Shown here piece by piece: positions 52,612 through 60,659 of a stretch of DNA of 64,000 nucleotides (the stretch's first letter is position 1; each line of letters starts with the position of its first letter). This stretch comes from Planctomycetota bacterium. Its GTDB lineage: Bacteria; Planctomycetota; UBA1135; GCA-002686595. The stretch covers positions 186,001-250,000 of the forward strand of contig DUCM01000006.1 of NCBI GenBank assembly GCA_012959785.1, written 5' to 3'. The position numbers and the translations under genes were made by a program. The notes below the pieces were generated by a model that did no database searches, was not told the DNA's origin, and saw nothing but the letters and a program-made list of their open reading frames with translations.

Positions 52612-53163
52612 CTAGCTACCGAAGGACTTGCCGGCCTTGCGGCGCACATACTCGCCTTCGTAGCGGATGCCCTTGCCCTTGTAGGGCTCCGGCGGGCGGA
52701 CTTTGCGGATGACGGCAGTGATGTGACCCACGGCCTGACGGTCGGCACCCTTGATGGTGATCTGGGTCGGCTTGGGGGTCTCGACCGTCACGCCGTCTGG
52801 CATGTCGATGACAACCGGGTGGCAGAAGCCGATGTTCAGTTCGATCTGGTTCGGGCGCTTGGCCTTGGCGTTCCAGCCCACGCCGATGATCTCGAGCTTC
52901 TTCTCGAAACCGCGAGTCACGCCCGTGACCATGTTGTTCAAGAGCGCACGGGTCAGTCCGTGGAAGGCGCGCGCCTGACGAGCGCTACCGGTTCCAGTGA
53001 GCTCGACGAGGGCTTCGCTGCCATCGACCTTGACCTGGACTTCGGGGCGCAGGGGCATCTTGAGTGTTCCGCCGGGGCCCTTGACCGTGAGTTCACGGCT
53101 GGCGGCGACATCGATGGTCACGCCGCTGGGGACGGCCACGGGTGCTTTTCCAATTCGTGACAT
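52612..53163 (-). CDS. rplF: 50S ribosomal protein L6
   Basis: 183 residues: MSRIGKAPVAVPSGVTIDVA, the typical start, and the L6 signature region PEPYKGKGIRYEGEYVRRKA. It lies near the GTPase centre. It starts 3 nt after the rpsH stop codon. Confidence 0.98.
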   Translation of the reverse strand: MSRIGKAPVAVPSGVTIDVAASRELTVKGPGGTLKMPLRPEVQVKVDGSEALVELTGTGSARQARAFHGLTRALLNNMVTGVTRGFEKKLEIIGVGWNAKAKRPNQIELNIGFCHPVVIDMPDGVTVETPKPTQITIKGADRQAVGHITAVIRKVRPPEPYKGKGIRYEGEYVRRKAGKSFGS

Positions 53164-53166
53164 GGC

Positions 53167-53562
53167 TCAGCAGACCTTGCAGAGGATTTCGCCGCCCACA
53201 TTCTCTTTGCGGGCTGCACGGTCGGACAAGATTCCCCGCGGAGTCGAGAGCACGAAGATGCCCAGCCCACGCAGGGCGTGGGGCATGGTCTTGACGCTGG
53301 TATAGGTGCGGCAACCGGGCTTGCTCACCCTGTCGATGGAGCGGATCACTTCCTCGCCATCGGGGCCGTACTTGAGCTCCACCGTCAGAGTGCTGAAAGA
53401 TTCACCCTGACTGACTTCGTAGCCAGTGATGAAGCCTTCGGTCTTCAGGACCTCGGCAATGCCCACCTTCAACCGGGAAGCCGGAATCGGGACGAGCTTG
53501 CGTTTGATGGAATTGGCGTTGCGGATGCGTGTGAGCATGTCCGCGATCGGGTCGGTCATCAT
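53167..53562 (-). CDS. rpsH: 30S ribosomal protein S8
   Basis: 131 residues from the ATG at 53562, which has a strong GAGGAGG eight bases upstream; the longer frame is not coding. MMTDPIADMLTRIRNANSIK and the C-terminal STPRGILSDRAARKENVGGE are the S8 landmarks. S8 binds 16S rRNA helix 21 and often represses this operon. Confidence 0.97.
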   Translation of the reverse strand: MMTDPIADMLTRIRNANSIKRKLVPIPASRLKVGIAEVLKTEGFITGYEVSQGESFSTLTVELKYGPDGEEVIRSIDRVSKPGCRTYTSVKTMPHALRGLGIFVLSTPRGILSDRAARKENVGGEILCKVC

Positions 53563-53579
53563 GGTTGTATCCTCCTCGC

Positions 53580-53765
53580 CTACCAGGAAGCTTTGCGCAT
53601 GCCGGGAATCTCGCCCACGAGCGCGTGCTCGCGAAGGCAGATACGGCAAATTTGGAACTTGCGATAGACGGCGCGTGCGCGGCCGCAAATTTGACAGCGT
53701 CGGTAAGCCCTAACCTTGAATTTGGGCTTGCGCTGCGACTTGATAATCAGGGATGTCTTGGCCAT
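53580..53765 (-). CDS. rpsN: 30S ribosomal protein S14, zinc-binding short type
   Basis: 61 residues with CQICGR and CRICLR (CxxC-x12-CxxC), the short zinc-containing S14 (type Z). Proteobacteria usually have the long zinc-free form. It lies in the usual place between rplE and rpsH. Confidence 0.97.
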   Translation of the reverse strand: MAKTSLIIKSQRKPKFKVRAYRRCQICGRARAVYRKFQICRICLREHALVGEIPGMRKASW

Positions 53766-53773
53766 GCGTCTGG

Positions 53774-54346
53774 TTAATTCTTGTGCTTGTCAGCAAACGG
53801 CATTCCGAGCAACTTGAGCAGGGCGTAGCCACGCTCATCGGTCTCGGCGGTGGTGACGAAGGTGATGTCCATGCCCTGTTGGAACTGGATGCGGTCGAAT
53901 GTGATCTCCGGAAAAATCGACTGTTCGGAGACTCCCAGGGAGTAGTTGCCGCGGCCGTCCAGCTTGCTCTTTACGCCGCGAAAGTCGCGAATACGGGGCA
54001 AGGCAACGGTGAGCAGGCGGTCGACGAATTCCCACATGCGCTCGCGCCGCAGGGTCACCGCGCAGGCGATGGGCATATCCTCGCGGAGTTTGAAGCCCGA
54101 GACTGCCCGCTTCGACTTGCGGATCGTGGGTCGCTGCCCCGAAATGGTGGCCATCTCGCCAGCGGCTGTGTCCACCCGGGCTTTGTTCTCGACGGCACCG
54201 GTAACACCCATGTTCATCACCACCTTAACCAGCCGCGGTACGGCCATGTCGTTCGTGATGTTGAACTGCTTTTTTAGCGCCGCATGGACTTCGCTGTCGT
54301 AGCGCTCCTGGAGGCGGGGCTTCTGTATTTTGGTCGTGGTACTCAT
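53774..54346 (-). CDS. rplE: 50S ribosomal protein L5
   Basis: 190 residues. [20 protein letters not shown] and [18 protein letters not shown] are the L5 landmarks. It binds 5S rRNA and contacts P-site tRNA. It is 5 nt from rplX. Confidence 0.98.
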   Translation of the reverse strand: MSTTTKIQKPRLQERYDSEVHAALKKQFNITNDMAVPRLVKVVMNMGVTGAVENKARVDTAAGEMATISGQRPTIRKSKRAVSGFKLREDMPIACAVTLRRERMWEFVDRLLTVALPRIRDFRGVKSKLDGRGNYSLGVSEQSIFPEITFDRIQFQQGMDITFVTTAETDERGYALLKLLGMPFADKHKN

Positions 54347-54351
54347 CTAGT

Positions 54352-54630
54352 CTAGCTCTTGCTCTTCTCGGGGCGTTGGCCAGGGCGACGGCGGACGCCC
54401 TTCTTGGTCTCGGGATCGAGGTGCATCACATTGCTCACATGGATGGAGCACTCGGTCTGAATGCGCTCGCCCTGAGGGTCTTGCTGGGTGGGCTTCCTGT
54501 GCTTCCAGCGCAGGTTGACTCCTTCGATGATCACGCGCTGGGTCTCGGGCAAAGCCACCTTGACCTCACCCGTGGTGCCCTTGTCGTTGCCAGAGATGAC
54601 GATCACCTGGTCTCCGCTGCGGACATGCAT
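54352..54630 (-). CDS. rplX: 50S ribosomal protein L24
   Basis: 92 residues. KOW motif: GDQVIVISGNDKGTTGEVKV. It starts assembly of the large subunit. Its start shares one base with the rplN stop codon. Confidence 0.97.
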   Translation of the reverse strand: MHVRSGDQVIVISGNDKGTTGEVKVALPETQRVIIEGVNLRWKHRKPTQQDPQGERIQTECSIHVSNVMHLDPETKKGVRRRPGQRPEKSKS

Positions 54631-54998
54631 CAGACGACCTCCTGAGCGAGAGATACGATCTTCATGTAGTTCTTCTCACGCAGCTCACGGGCCACCGCAC
54701 CAAAGATGCGCGTGCCGCGGGGGTTGCCTTCGGGATCGACCAGCACCAGGGCGTTCTGGTCGAAGCGCACATAGGTCCCATCCTTGCGGCGGGTGTTCTT
54801 GCGGACGCGGACGATGACGCCCTTGACCACAGTGCCGGTTTTGACCTCGGAGCCGGGGATGGCTTTCTTGACCGAGCACACAATCGTGTCACCAAGGCTG
54901 GCGTAGTGACGGTTTGTGCCACCTAGCACCTTGATGCACTGGACTCGCTTGGCGCCGGTGTTGTCGGCGACATCGAGGTAGGTTTGCATTTGGATCAC
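54630..54998 (-). CDS. rplN: 50S ribosomal protein L14
   Basis: 122 residues: [20 protein letters not shown] is the conserved start, with [20 protein letters not shown] near the end. It lies at the subunit interface. It overlaps rpsQ by 4 nt (ATGA). Confidence 0.98.
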   Translation of the reverse strand: MIQMQTYLDVADNTGAKRVQCIKVLGGTNRHYASLGDTIVCSVKKAIPGSEVKTGTVVKGVIVRVRKNTRRKDGTYVRFDQNALVLVDPEGNPRGTRIFGAVARELREKNYMKIVSLAQEVV

Positions 54999-55294
54999 AG
55001 GGCACCTCCATCATCGACGGCCGTCTTGACCACCGAGAGCAGGCGCCAGCGCTTGGTTTTGCTAAGCGGGCGACATTCGGCGATATCGACGATGTCCCCC
55101 ACATTGGCCGCATTCTCCTCGTCGTGGACGATGAACTTGGAATGACGCCGGATGTACTTGTTGTACTTAGGGTGCTTGACGACTCGCTCGACGCGCACGC
55201 CGATAGACTTGTTCATCCCGGCACTGGTCACAGTTCCTTGAGCGGAGCGACGGGAGTTGCGGGCGGTTTCTGTTGCTTGTGCTTTGGCTTCCAT
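54995..55294 (-). CDS. rpsQ: 30S ribosomal protein S17
   Basis: 99 residues, with the S17 OB-fold region [20 protein letters not shown] and [20 protein letters not shown]. It is somewhat longer than the usual 85 at both ends. Confidence 0.96.
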   Translation of the reverse strand: MEAKAQATETARNSRRSAQGTVTSAGMNKSIGVRVERVVKHPKYNKYIRRHSKFIVHDEENAANVGDIVDIAECRPLSKTKRWRLLSVVKTAVDDGGAL

Positions 55295-55307
55295 GATCTA
55301 TCGCTAC

Positions 55308-55520
55308 CTAGCGGCTCTCTTGGCCCCGGATCTCGTGTTCGCGTTCATGCAGGACCGTGATGATCCTCGCAATGCTTCGGCGCTGACTGTTGATGCTCGC
55401 GGTTTCCGCGAGACTCTCGGTACTGGCCTTCATGCGCAGACCGAACAGCTTCTTTCTCGCCTCGGCGAGTTCGAAATCCAGCTCGGAATCTGTCTTGCTG
55501 CGGATGTCTTCGATCTTCAT
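55308..55520 (-). CDS. rpmC: 50S ribosomal protein L29
   Basis: 70 residues: MKIEDIRSKTDSELDFELAE, an antiparallel two-helix protein that lies at the exit tunnel and helps bind SRP and trigger factor. It lies between rplP (43 nt) and rpsQ (13 nt). Confidence 0.96.
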   Translation of the reverse strand: MKIEDIRSKTDSELDFELAEARKKLFGLRMKASTESLAETASINSQRRSIARIITVLHEREHEIRGQESR

Positions 55521-55563
55521 CTGACTGTCTCTGACGGGGCTCCCCGAGGGGGAAGCTCTGGGC

Positions 55564-55983
55564 TCAAGTAGTGGGTACGCGGCGGACGAGCTTGACCTTC
55601 ACGGGCATCTTGTGAGCGACGCGCTTGAAGGCCAGCTTGGCGACATCTTCGGTCACACCGCCGAGCTCGAAGAGGATCGTGCCGGGCTTGATCTGGGCGG
55701 CCCAGTACTCCACATCGCCCTTGCCCTTGCCCATGCGGGTCTCGGCCGGCTTGGACGAAATAGGCTTGTGGGGAAAGATCCGAATCCAGATCTTGGCGGT
55801 GCCGCCGGTGGCGCGGTTGGCCGCCACGCGGCCAGCCTCGATGTGTCGGCCATTAATCCAGCCATAGTCGAGGGACATGAGTCCGTATTCACCGAAGTTG
55901 ACTCGGTTGCCACGGGTCGCAAACCCCTTCATTTTGCCTCGGAAGACCTTGCGGTGCTTCGAGCGCTTGGGCATCAAGGCCAT
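55564..55983 (-). CDS. rplP: 50S ribosomal protein L16
   Basis: 139 residues, with MPKRSKHRKVFRGKMKG at the N-terminus. The upstream ATG at 55983 is used because a G-rich segment precedes it; starting at the second Met (55974) is also possible. WIRIFPHKPISSKPAETRMG is the conserved centre. It organises the tRNA sites of the 50S subunit. Confidence 0.97.
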   Translation of the reverse strand: MALMPKRSKHRKVFRGKMKGFATRGNRVNFGEYGLMSLDYGWINGRHIEAGRVAANRATGGTAKIWIRIFPHKPISSKPAETRMGKGKGDVEYWAAQIKPGTILFELGGVTEDVAKLAFKRVAHKMPVKVKLVRRVPTT

Positions 55984-55985
55984 GT

Positions 55986-56711
55986 CTAGCGCCCCCCTCG
56001 TCCGCGACCGCGGCGGCCACGCCGAGGACCGCTATCGGAACGACCGGTCATGCTCGAAGTGGTACGGAAGTCAATGGTGGTGCCGCGCGGGATGTCGCCC
56101 TTGTAGATCCATACCTTGACACCGATGATGCCGTAGGTCGTGCGCCCCAGGGCCGTGCCGTAATCGACATGGGCCTGAATCGTGGAAAGCGGCACGCGTC
56201 CCTCGCGCTCCTTGGTGGTGCGGGCCATTTCAGCGCCGCCGAGACGACCGGAGACCTCGACTTTGATGCCCTTGGCGCCGGACTGCATGGTGGTCTGGAT
56301 CGAACGCTTGACCGCGCGTCGGAAGGCCATGCGCTTCTCGAGAGCCTCGGCGATCTGCTCGGCCACGAGGGTAGCCTCGAGTTCGGGGCGCTTGATCTCG
56401 TGCAAGGTCAGGTGGCAGGTCTTGCCGGAGATCGCTTGGAGTTCCTGCTTGAGGGCCTCCACGCGAACTCCCTTGCGGCCCACCAAAACACCCGGGCGAG
56501 CCGAGTAGATGATGACATTGACGGCTTCGCCCGTGCGCTCGATCTCGATGCGCGGGATGCCGGCCGAACCGAACTCCTTCTGAATGTGCTTGCGGATTTC
56601 CATGTCCTGGAGCAACAACTCGCCGAAGTTCTTCTTCTTGGCGTACCAGCGTGAACGCCAGGGCTCGATGGTGCCGAGGCGGAAACCGGTGGGATGTACC
56701 TTCTGACCCAT
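55986..56711 (-). CDS. rpsC: 30S ribosomal protein S3
   Basis: 241 residues. The N-terminus MGQKVHPTGFRLGTIEPWRS, a KH domain (VIIYSARPGVLVGRKGVRVE) and a C-terminal domain are present. The tail is rich in RG repeats, longer than usual. It is at the mRNA entry channel. Confidence 0.98.
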   Translation of the reverse strand: MGQKVHPTGFRLGTIEPWRSRWYAKKKNFGELLLQDMEIRKHIQKEFGSAGIPRIEIERTGEAVNVIIYSARPGVLVGRKGVRVEALKQELQAISGKTCHLTLHEIKRPELEATLVAEQIAEALEKRMAFRRAVKRSIQTTMQSGAKGIKVEVSGRLGGAEMARTTKEREGRVPLSTIQAHVDYGTALGRTTYGIIGVKVWIYKGDIPRGTTIDFRTTSSMTGRSDSGPRRGRRGRGRGGR

Positions 56712-56716
56712 AATCT

Positions 56717-57103
56717 CTAGCTCACCTCGGTGCCCGCAGTGGCGGGGATCTCGCGGACTCTGACTGTCAAGTGACTTGTCTTCTTGGCGAAAGGCATCGC
56801 GCGGCCTTGAGGGCCGGGACGAAAGCGCAATCGGTTGTTCAGCATCGGACCGTCGTCTGCACGGCAGTCTGAAATGTAGAGCCGGTTCAAATTGACGGAC
56901 TCATCCTGACCGGCGTTGGCGATGGCCGAACGCAGGACCTTGAGGTAGAACGCAGCGGCGCGCTGGGGCGAGAACTGCAAGAGCTCCAGGGCCTCGTTGG
57001 CGCCACAGCCGCGGATCAAGTCCGCGATCAAGCGCGCCTTGCGTTGGGTGATGCGCGCGTAGCGGTGGCGCGCCACGAACTCAGTCGTTTCGGTGGTGGT
57101 CAT
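56717..57103 (-). CDS. rplV: 50S ribosomal protein L22
   Basis: 128 residues from the ATG at 57103; the longer frame belongs to the rpsS shadow. ARHRYARITQRKARLIADLI and the C-terminal KKTSHLTVRVRE are the L22 landmarks. Its beta hairpin lines the exit tunnel. The rpsS stop codon is 2 nt before the start. Confidence 0.97.
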   Translation of the reverse strand: MTTTETTEFVARHRYARITQRKARLIADLIRGCGANEALELLQFSPQRAAAFYLKVLRSAIANAGQDESVNLNRLYISDCRADDGPMLNNRLRFRPGPQGRAMPFAKKTSHLTVRVREIPATAGTEVS

Positions 57104-57105
57104 TA

Positions 57106-57387
57106 CTAGCGAGCCTTGATCCCTTCTTTCTTGTTGGTGTGACCACGGAAGGTCCGCGTGGGAGCGAACTCGCCAAGCTTGTGCCCTACCATGTCCTCGG
57201 TGATGGCGACCTTCTTGTGCTTGCGGCCGTCGTGGACGAGAAAGGTAAAGCCGATGAAGTCCGGCGGGATCGTGCAAGCGCGGGCCCAGGTCTTGATCGG
57301 ATCCTTTTTGCCGCTCTCGCCCATCTTGACCACCTTGCGGGCCAACTTGAAGTCGATGTAGGGACCCTTTTTTGTACTGCGTGACAT
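57106..57387 (-). CDS. rpsS: 30S ribosomal protein S19
   Basis: 93 residues: [20 protein letters not shown] and [20 protein letters not shown]. It contacts the A-site finger region in the 30S head. It lies between rplB and rplV. Confidence 0.98.
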   Translation of the reverse strand: MSRSTKKGPYIDFKLARKVVKMGESGKKDPIKTWARACTIPPDFIGFTFLVHDGRKHKKVAITEDMVGHKLGEFAPTRTFRGHTNKKEGIKAR

Positions 57388-57402
57388 CTAGTGCTTCCGG
57401 GG

Positions 57403-58233
57403 TTACTTCTTCTTGCGGCGACGGATGATGAACTTGTCCGTGGGATTGTTGCGGCTACGGGTGCGCCCGCCTTTGGACAGGACCGCGGTCGGTCCGCAAG
57501 GGTGGCGCCCGCCAGCGGTGCGCCCCTCGCCCCCACCCATGGGGTGATCGACGGGGTTCATGGCAGTGCCTCGAACGGTGGGCCGACGGCCCATGTGACG
57601 GCGACGACCGGCCTTGCCGAGCTTCACATTCTGGTGGTCGGTGTTGCCCACGCGGCCGATGGTCGCGCGGCATTTGATGTGGATGCGGCGCAGTTCGCCC
57701 GAGGGCAACAGCACCACGGCGTACTTGCCCTCGCGGGCCATGAGCTGGGAGTAGCTACCGGCGGTGCGGCAGATCTGGCCTCCGCGGCCGGCCTGGAGCT
57801 CAATGTTGTGGATATGCAAGCCGATGGGAATATCGGCCAGGAACATCGCGTTGCCAGCCTTCGGGTCAGCCTGGGCGCCCGACTGAAGAGTCTGTCCGAC
57901 CTCCACACCCAGGGGTGCGAGGATATAAGCCTTTTCACCATCAGCGTAGTGCAAGAGCGCGATGTTGGCCGAGCGGTTGGGGTCGTACTCGATCGCTGCG
58001 ACCCTGGCCGGGACATTCTCCTTGCGGCGCTTGAAGTCGATCACGCGATAGCGGCGCTTGTGGCCGCCTCCGCGGTGACGACAGGTGATGCGTCCGTGGT
58101 TGTTGCGGCCCCCGGTCTTCTTGAGTGGGCGCAAGAGCGACTTCTCGGGCTTCTTCTTGGTCAGCTCGGAATAGTCCAGGACGCTACCGTGGCGGCGTCC
58201 GGCGGAGGTCGGTTTGTATTTTTTTATGGCCAT
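57403..58233 (-). CDS. rplB: 50S ribosomal protein L2
   Basis: 276 residues. The C-terminal loop has the conserved histidine region [20 protein letters not shown], needed for peptidyl transferase centre assembly. The N-terminus [20 protein letters not shown] is typical. Confidence 0.98.
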   Translation of the reverse strand: MAIKKYKPTSAGRRHGSVLDYSELTKKKPEKSLLRPLKKTGGRNNHGRITCRHRGGGHKRRYRVIDFKRRKENVPARVAAIEYDPNRSANIALLHYADGEKAYILAPLGVEVGQTLQSGAQADPKAGNAMFLADIPIGLHIHNIELQAGRGGQICRTAGSYSQLMAREGKYAVVLLPSGELRRIHIKCRATIGRVGNTDHQNVKLGKAGRRRHMGRRPTVRGTAMNPVDHPMGGGEGRTAGGRHPCGPTAVLSKGGRTRSRNNPTDKFIIRRRKKK

Positions 58234-58244
58234 GGCTAGATGAG

Positions 58245-58535
58245 CTAAATCAGGTCGATGGTGTTGCCTTCGGCCAGGGTCACCATGGCCTTTTTCCAGT
58301 TGGAAGCGGTGCCAGAGCGCCAGCCGCGACGGCGGCTCTTGCCAACCATGCGCAGGGTGTTGACGGAGTTGACCTTGACCTCGAAGAGGCGCTCGACGGC
58401 TTGGCGAATCTCGACCTTGTTGGCGCTCACCGGCACGCGGAATTGATACGCGTTGCGGTTGATCTGGTCGTTAGTGGCCTTTTCGGTGATCACCGGCTTT
58501 TTGATCACAGAGTACATGCGTTCGGAGTTGCTCAT
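58245..58535 (-). CDS. rplW: 50S ribosomal protein L23
   Basis: 96 residues: [20 protein letters not shown] and [20 protein letters not shown] are the L23 core that docks SRP and trigger factor at the exit tunnel. Confidence 0.97.
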   Translation of the reverse strand: MSNSERMYSVIKKPVITEKATNDQINRNAYQFRVPVSANKVEIRQAVERLFEVKVNSVNTLRMVGKSRRRGWRSGTASNWKKAMVTLAEGNTIDLI

Positions 58536-58559
58536 GGGTAGCGCTCGTGCGTAGGGCGG

Positions 58560-59198
58560 TCAGCTGCCCTGGTCGTTGGATAATTGTCCGACGCGCGTGG
58601 CGAGCTGCTCGAGCACGCCGGCCTCGGCGATCATCAGACCGCCGGCGACCACATCGAAAGCGCACAGTTCAACGGCGGTCCGAATGGTGACGCCGGGGAA
58701 GTTGCGGAAGGACTTGTAAACGGCCTCGTTGCGCTCGCCGAGAACCAAGAGCGCGCGGCGCGGCGAACCGAGATCCGCCAACACTCTGCGCGCTGCCTTG
58801 GCCGAGGGGGCCGAAAAGCCGCCCAACTCCACCACCACGACCTCTCCGTCCTTGAGCTTGCCTGCGATGGCGCTGCGGGTCGCGACCCGGCGTGCCTTGG
58901 CGGGCATGTGATAGGAGTAGTCCCGGGGCTTGGGGCCGTGGGCCGCTCCGCCGCCGCGCCAGATGGGCGACTTGACATCCCCCGCGCGGGCCCGGCCGGT
59001 GTGCTTCTGGCGATAGGGCTTCTTGTTGGTGGCGCGCACCATGGATCGGGTCTTGGTCTTGACCGTGCCCTGGCGTTGGTTGGCCTGGAACATGACCACC
59101 GCGTCCTTGAGGGTGCGGTAGAGGATCTTCTCGCCGAAGGCCTGCTCCTCGACCTCGACTTCGCCGAGAGACCCGGCTTTGTAGCTCTTGACTTGCAT
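58560..59198 (-). CDS. rplD: 50S ribosomal protein L4
   Basis: 212 residues. [20 protein letters not shown], and the extended loop [20 protein letters not shown] that reaches the exit tunnel. It can autoregulate the S10 operon in enterobacteria; no such leader was detected here. Confidence 0.97.
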   Translation of the reverse strand: MQVKSYKAGSLGEVEVEEQAFGEKILYRTLKDAVVMFQANQRQGTVKTKTRSMVRATNKKPYRQKHTGRARAGDVKSPIWRGGGAAHGPKPRDYSYHMPAKARRVATRSAIAGKLKDGEVVVVELGGFSAPSAKAARRVLADLGSPRRALLVLGERNEAVYKSFRNFPGVTIRTAVELCAFDVVAGGLMIAEAGVLEQLATRVGQLSNDQGS

Positions 59199-59201
59199 CG
59201 C

Positions 59202-59859
59202 TCAGCCCTGCTTTTTCTTGGGAGTACGGGTGCCCGTGCGCGCCGTCTGGACCTGGACCCAACCATTATTGGCTCCCGGTACGGCGCCGCGGATGAAGAG
59301 CAGGTTGCGCTCCTCGTCGATGCGCATGATCGTCAGGTTCTTGGTGGTCTGGCGCTTGTCGCCGTACTGGCCACCCATGCGCTTGCCCTTGAACACACGG
59401 CTGGGGTAGGCCGAGCAACCGATTGAACCGGGTGCGCGGTAGTTCTTCGAGCCGTGAGTCTTGGGGCCGCGGTGGAAACCGTGGCGCTTGATCGTGCCGG
59501 CAAAGCCGCGGCCCTTGGTGGTGCCGATCACATCGACCTTTTGGCCGACCAACCTCGAAGGCGCCCACGGCGATCGTATCCCCCACTGACAGCTCAGAAG
59601 CCGCACCCAGGCGTTCCTCGCGCAAGAAGCGCTTGGGGGCCAGATCGGCTTTCTTGAAGTGGCCGCGGCGCGGCTTCTTGACAAGTTTGTCGCGCATCTC
59701 GCCATAGGCCCACTGCACGGCGTCGTAGCCGTCGTGATCTTGAGTCCGAATCTGCGCTGCTACGCAGGGACCGGCTTCGACAACAGTCACGCCTGCAACT
59801 GTGCCGTCCTCAGCAAACAGCTGAGTCATGCCTCGTTTTCGCCCTAGGATCAGCGTCAT
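59202..59859 (-). CDS. rplC: 50S ribosomal protein L3, split by a frameshift
   Basis: The N-terminal half ([15 protein letters not shown] to AVGAFEVG) is in one frame from the ATG at 59859. The C-terminal half ([20 protein letters not shown] onward to KKKQG) is in a second frame ending at 59202. The frames switch between about 59545 and 59556, where the sequence reads GAGGTTGGTCGGCCAAAAG. Removing one base there (one G of GTTGG) gives AFEVVGQKVDV, a good L3 junction. Both halves are well conserved, and L3 is essential, so an assembly or sequencing error is likelier than a true pseudogene. Intact length would be about 218 residues. Confidence 0.9.
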
Positions 59860-60016
59860 GGTGTCCTGTGAGTTTTGTTGGAAATGTATATGGAAGAAAC
59901 TGCGTTTCCGGTTCGACCAGCAGCCTCAAGTTGGATGCCCTTTAGGGCCTCGAGAGGTTGGGGCTTGACGCCTGGCCACGCGGAGGTGGGCGGTTTTTCT
60001 TGAAAGTCGTGTGAGC

Positions 60017-60322
60017 TCAGGCCTTGATGCGAATATCCACGCCAGCAGGCATGTTCAGGCTTGAGAGCGAGTCGACGGTTTGAGGGGTCGACTCTGAAAT
60101 GTAGATCAGCCGCTTGTGCGTGCGGATTTCGAACTGTTCGCGCGACTTCTTGTCGATGAAGGGCGAACGCAGGACCGTGTAGCGCTCGATGCGCGTGGGC
60201 AGCGGGATGGGCCCGGCAACGCGGGCGCCGGTTCGCTGAGCCGTCTCGACGATATCAACGCAAGACTGGTCAAGGGCCTCGTGGTCGTAGGCCTCCATCC
60301 GTATTTGAATCTTGTCCTTCAT
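60017..60322 (-). CDS. rpsJ: 30S ribosomal protein S10
   Basis: 101 residues: [20 protein letters not shown] and [20 protein letters not shown]. It is the first gene of the S10 operon, with AAGGA just before the start. S10 is also NusE in antitermination. The 157 nt to rplC carry nothing recognisable. Confidence 0.98.
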   Translation of the reverse strand: MKDKIQIRMEAYDHEALDQSCVDIVETAQRTGARVAGPIPLPTRIERYTVLRSPFIDKKSREQFEIRTHKRLIYISESTPQTVDSLSSLNMPAGVDIRIKA

Positions 60323-60659
60323 CTAGTCCTTCACGCTCCGGGCGCGGAACATTCACAGGGGCGCGTTCCACTGCGGGCTCGCCGCTGTGAAACGCGTCTT
60401 CGTGGGGGTATTTGGTTCTGGGAATCCCCATCGCCGGTCCCCTCTGGAAGGAGGGCTCAGCACGATGGAGGGGCGAAGAAAATAGCAACGAGGCGGGCCA
60501 TAGTCAACCGTGAGGGCCCGCGATGGGCCCTTTCTGGATATTTCTCGATACCGGCGCCGAATGACTCTCGAAACCGGGGGGGGGGGGCCGGGGGCTGGCT
60601 GCGGAGGGCAGCCAATGGAGCCCATTGCCCGCCCTGGTGGCCTGTTTCAGTTCATCCGC
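60323..60659. other. Leader and intergenic region between fusA and rpsJ
   Basis: 337 bases without a gene. It holds the promoter at 60479-60507 and a 12-G run at 60576-60587. The G run is a likely site of sequencing or replication slippage. tuf, which follows fusA in many str operons, is absent. Confidence 0.6.
60479..60507 (-). promoter_or_regulatory. Sigma-70 type promoter upstream of the S10 operon
   Basis: On the minus strand TTGACT (60502-60507), a 17-nt spacer and TATTTT (60479-60484). This leaves a leader of about 150 nt before rpsJ, long enough for leader-based control. Confidence 0.7.
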
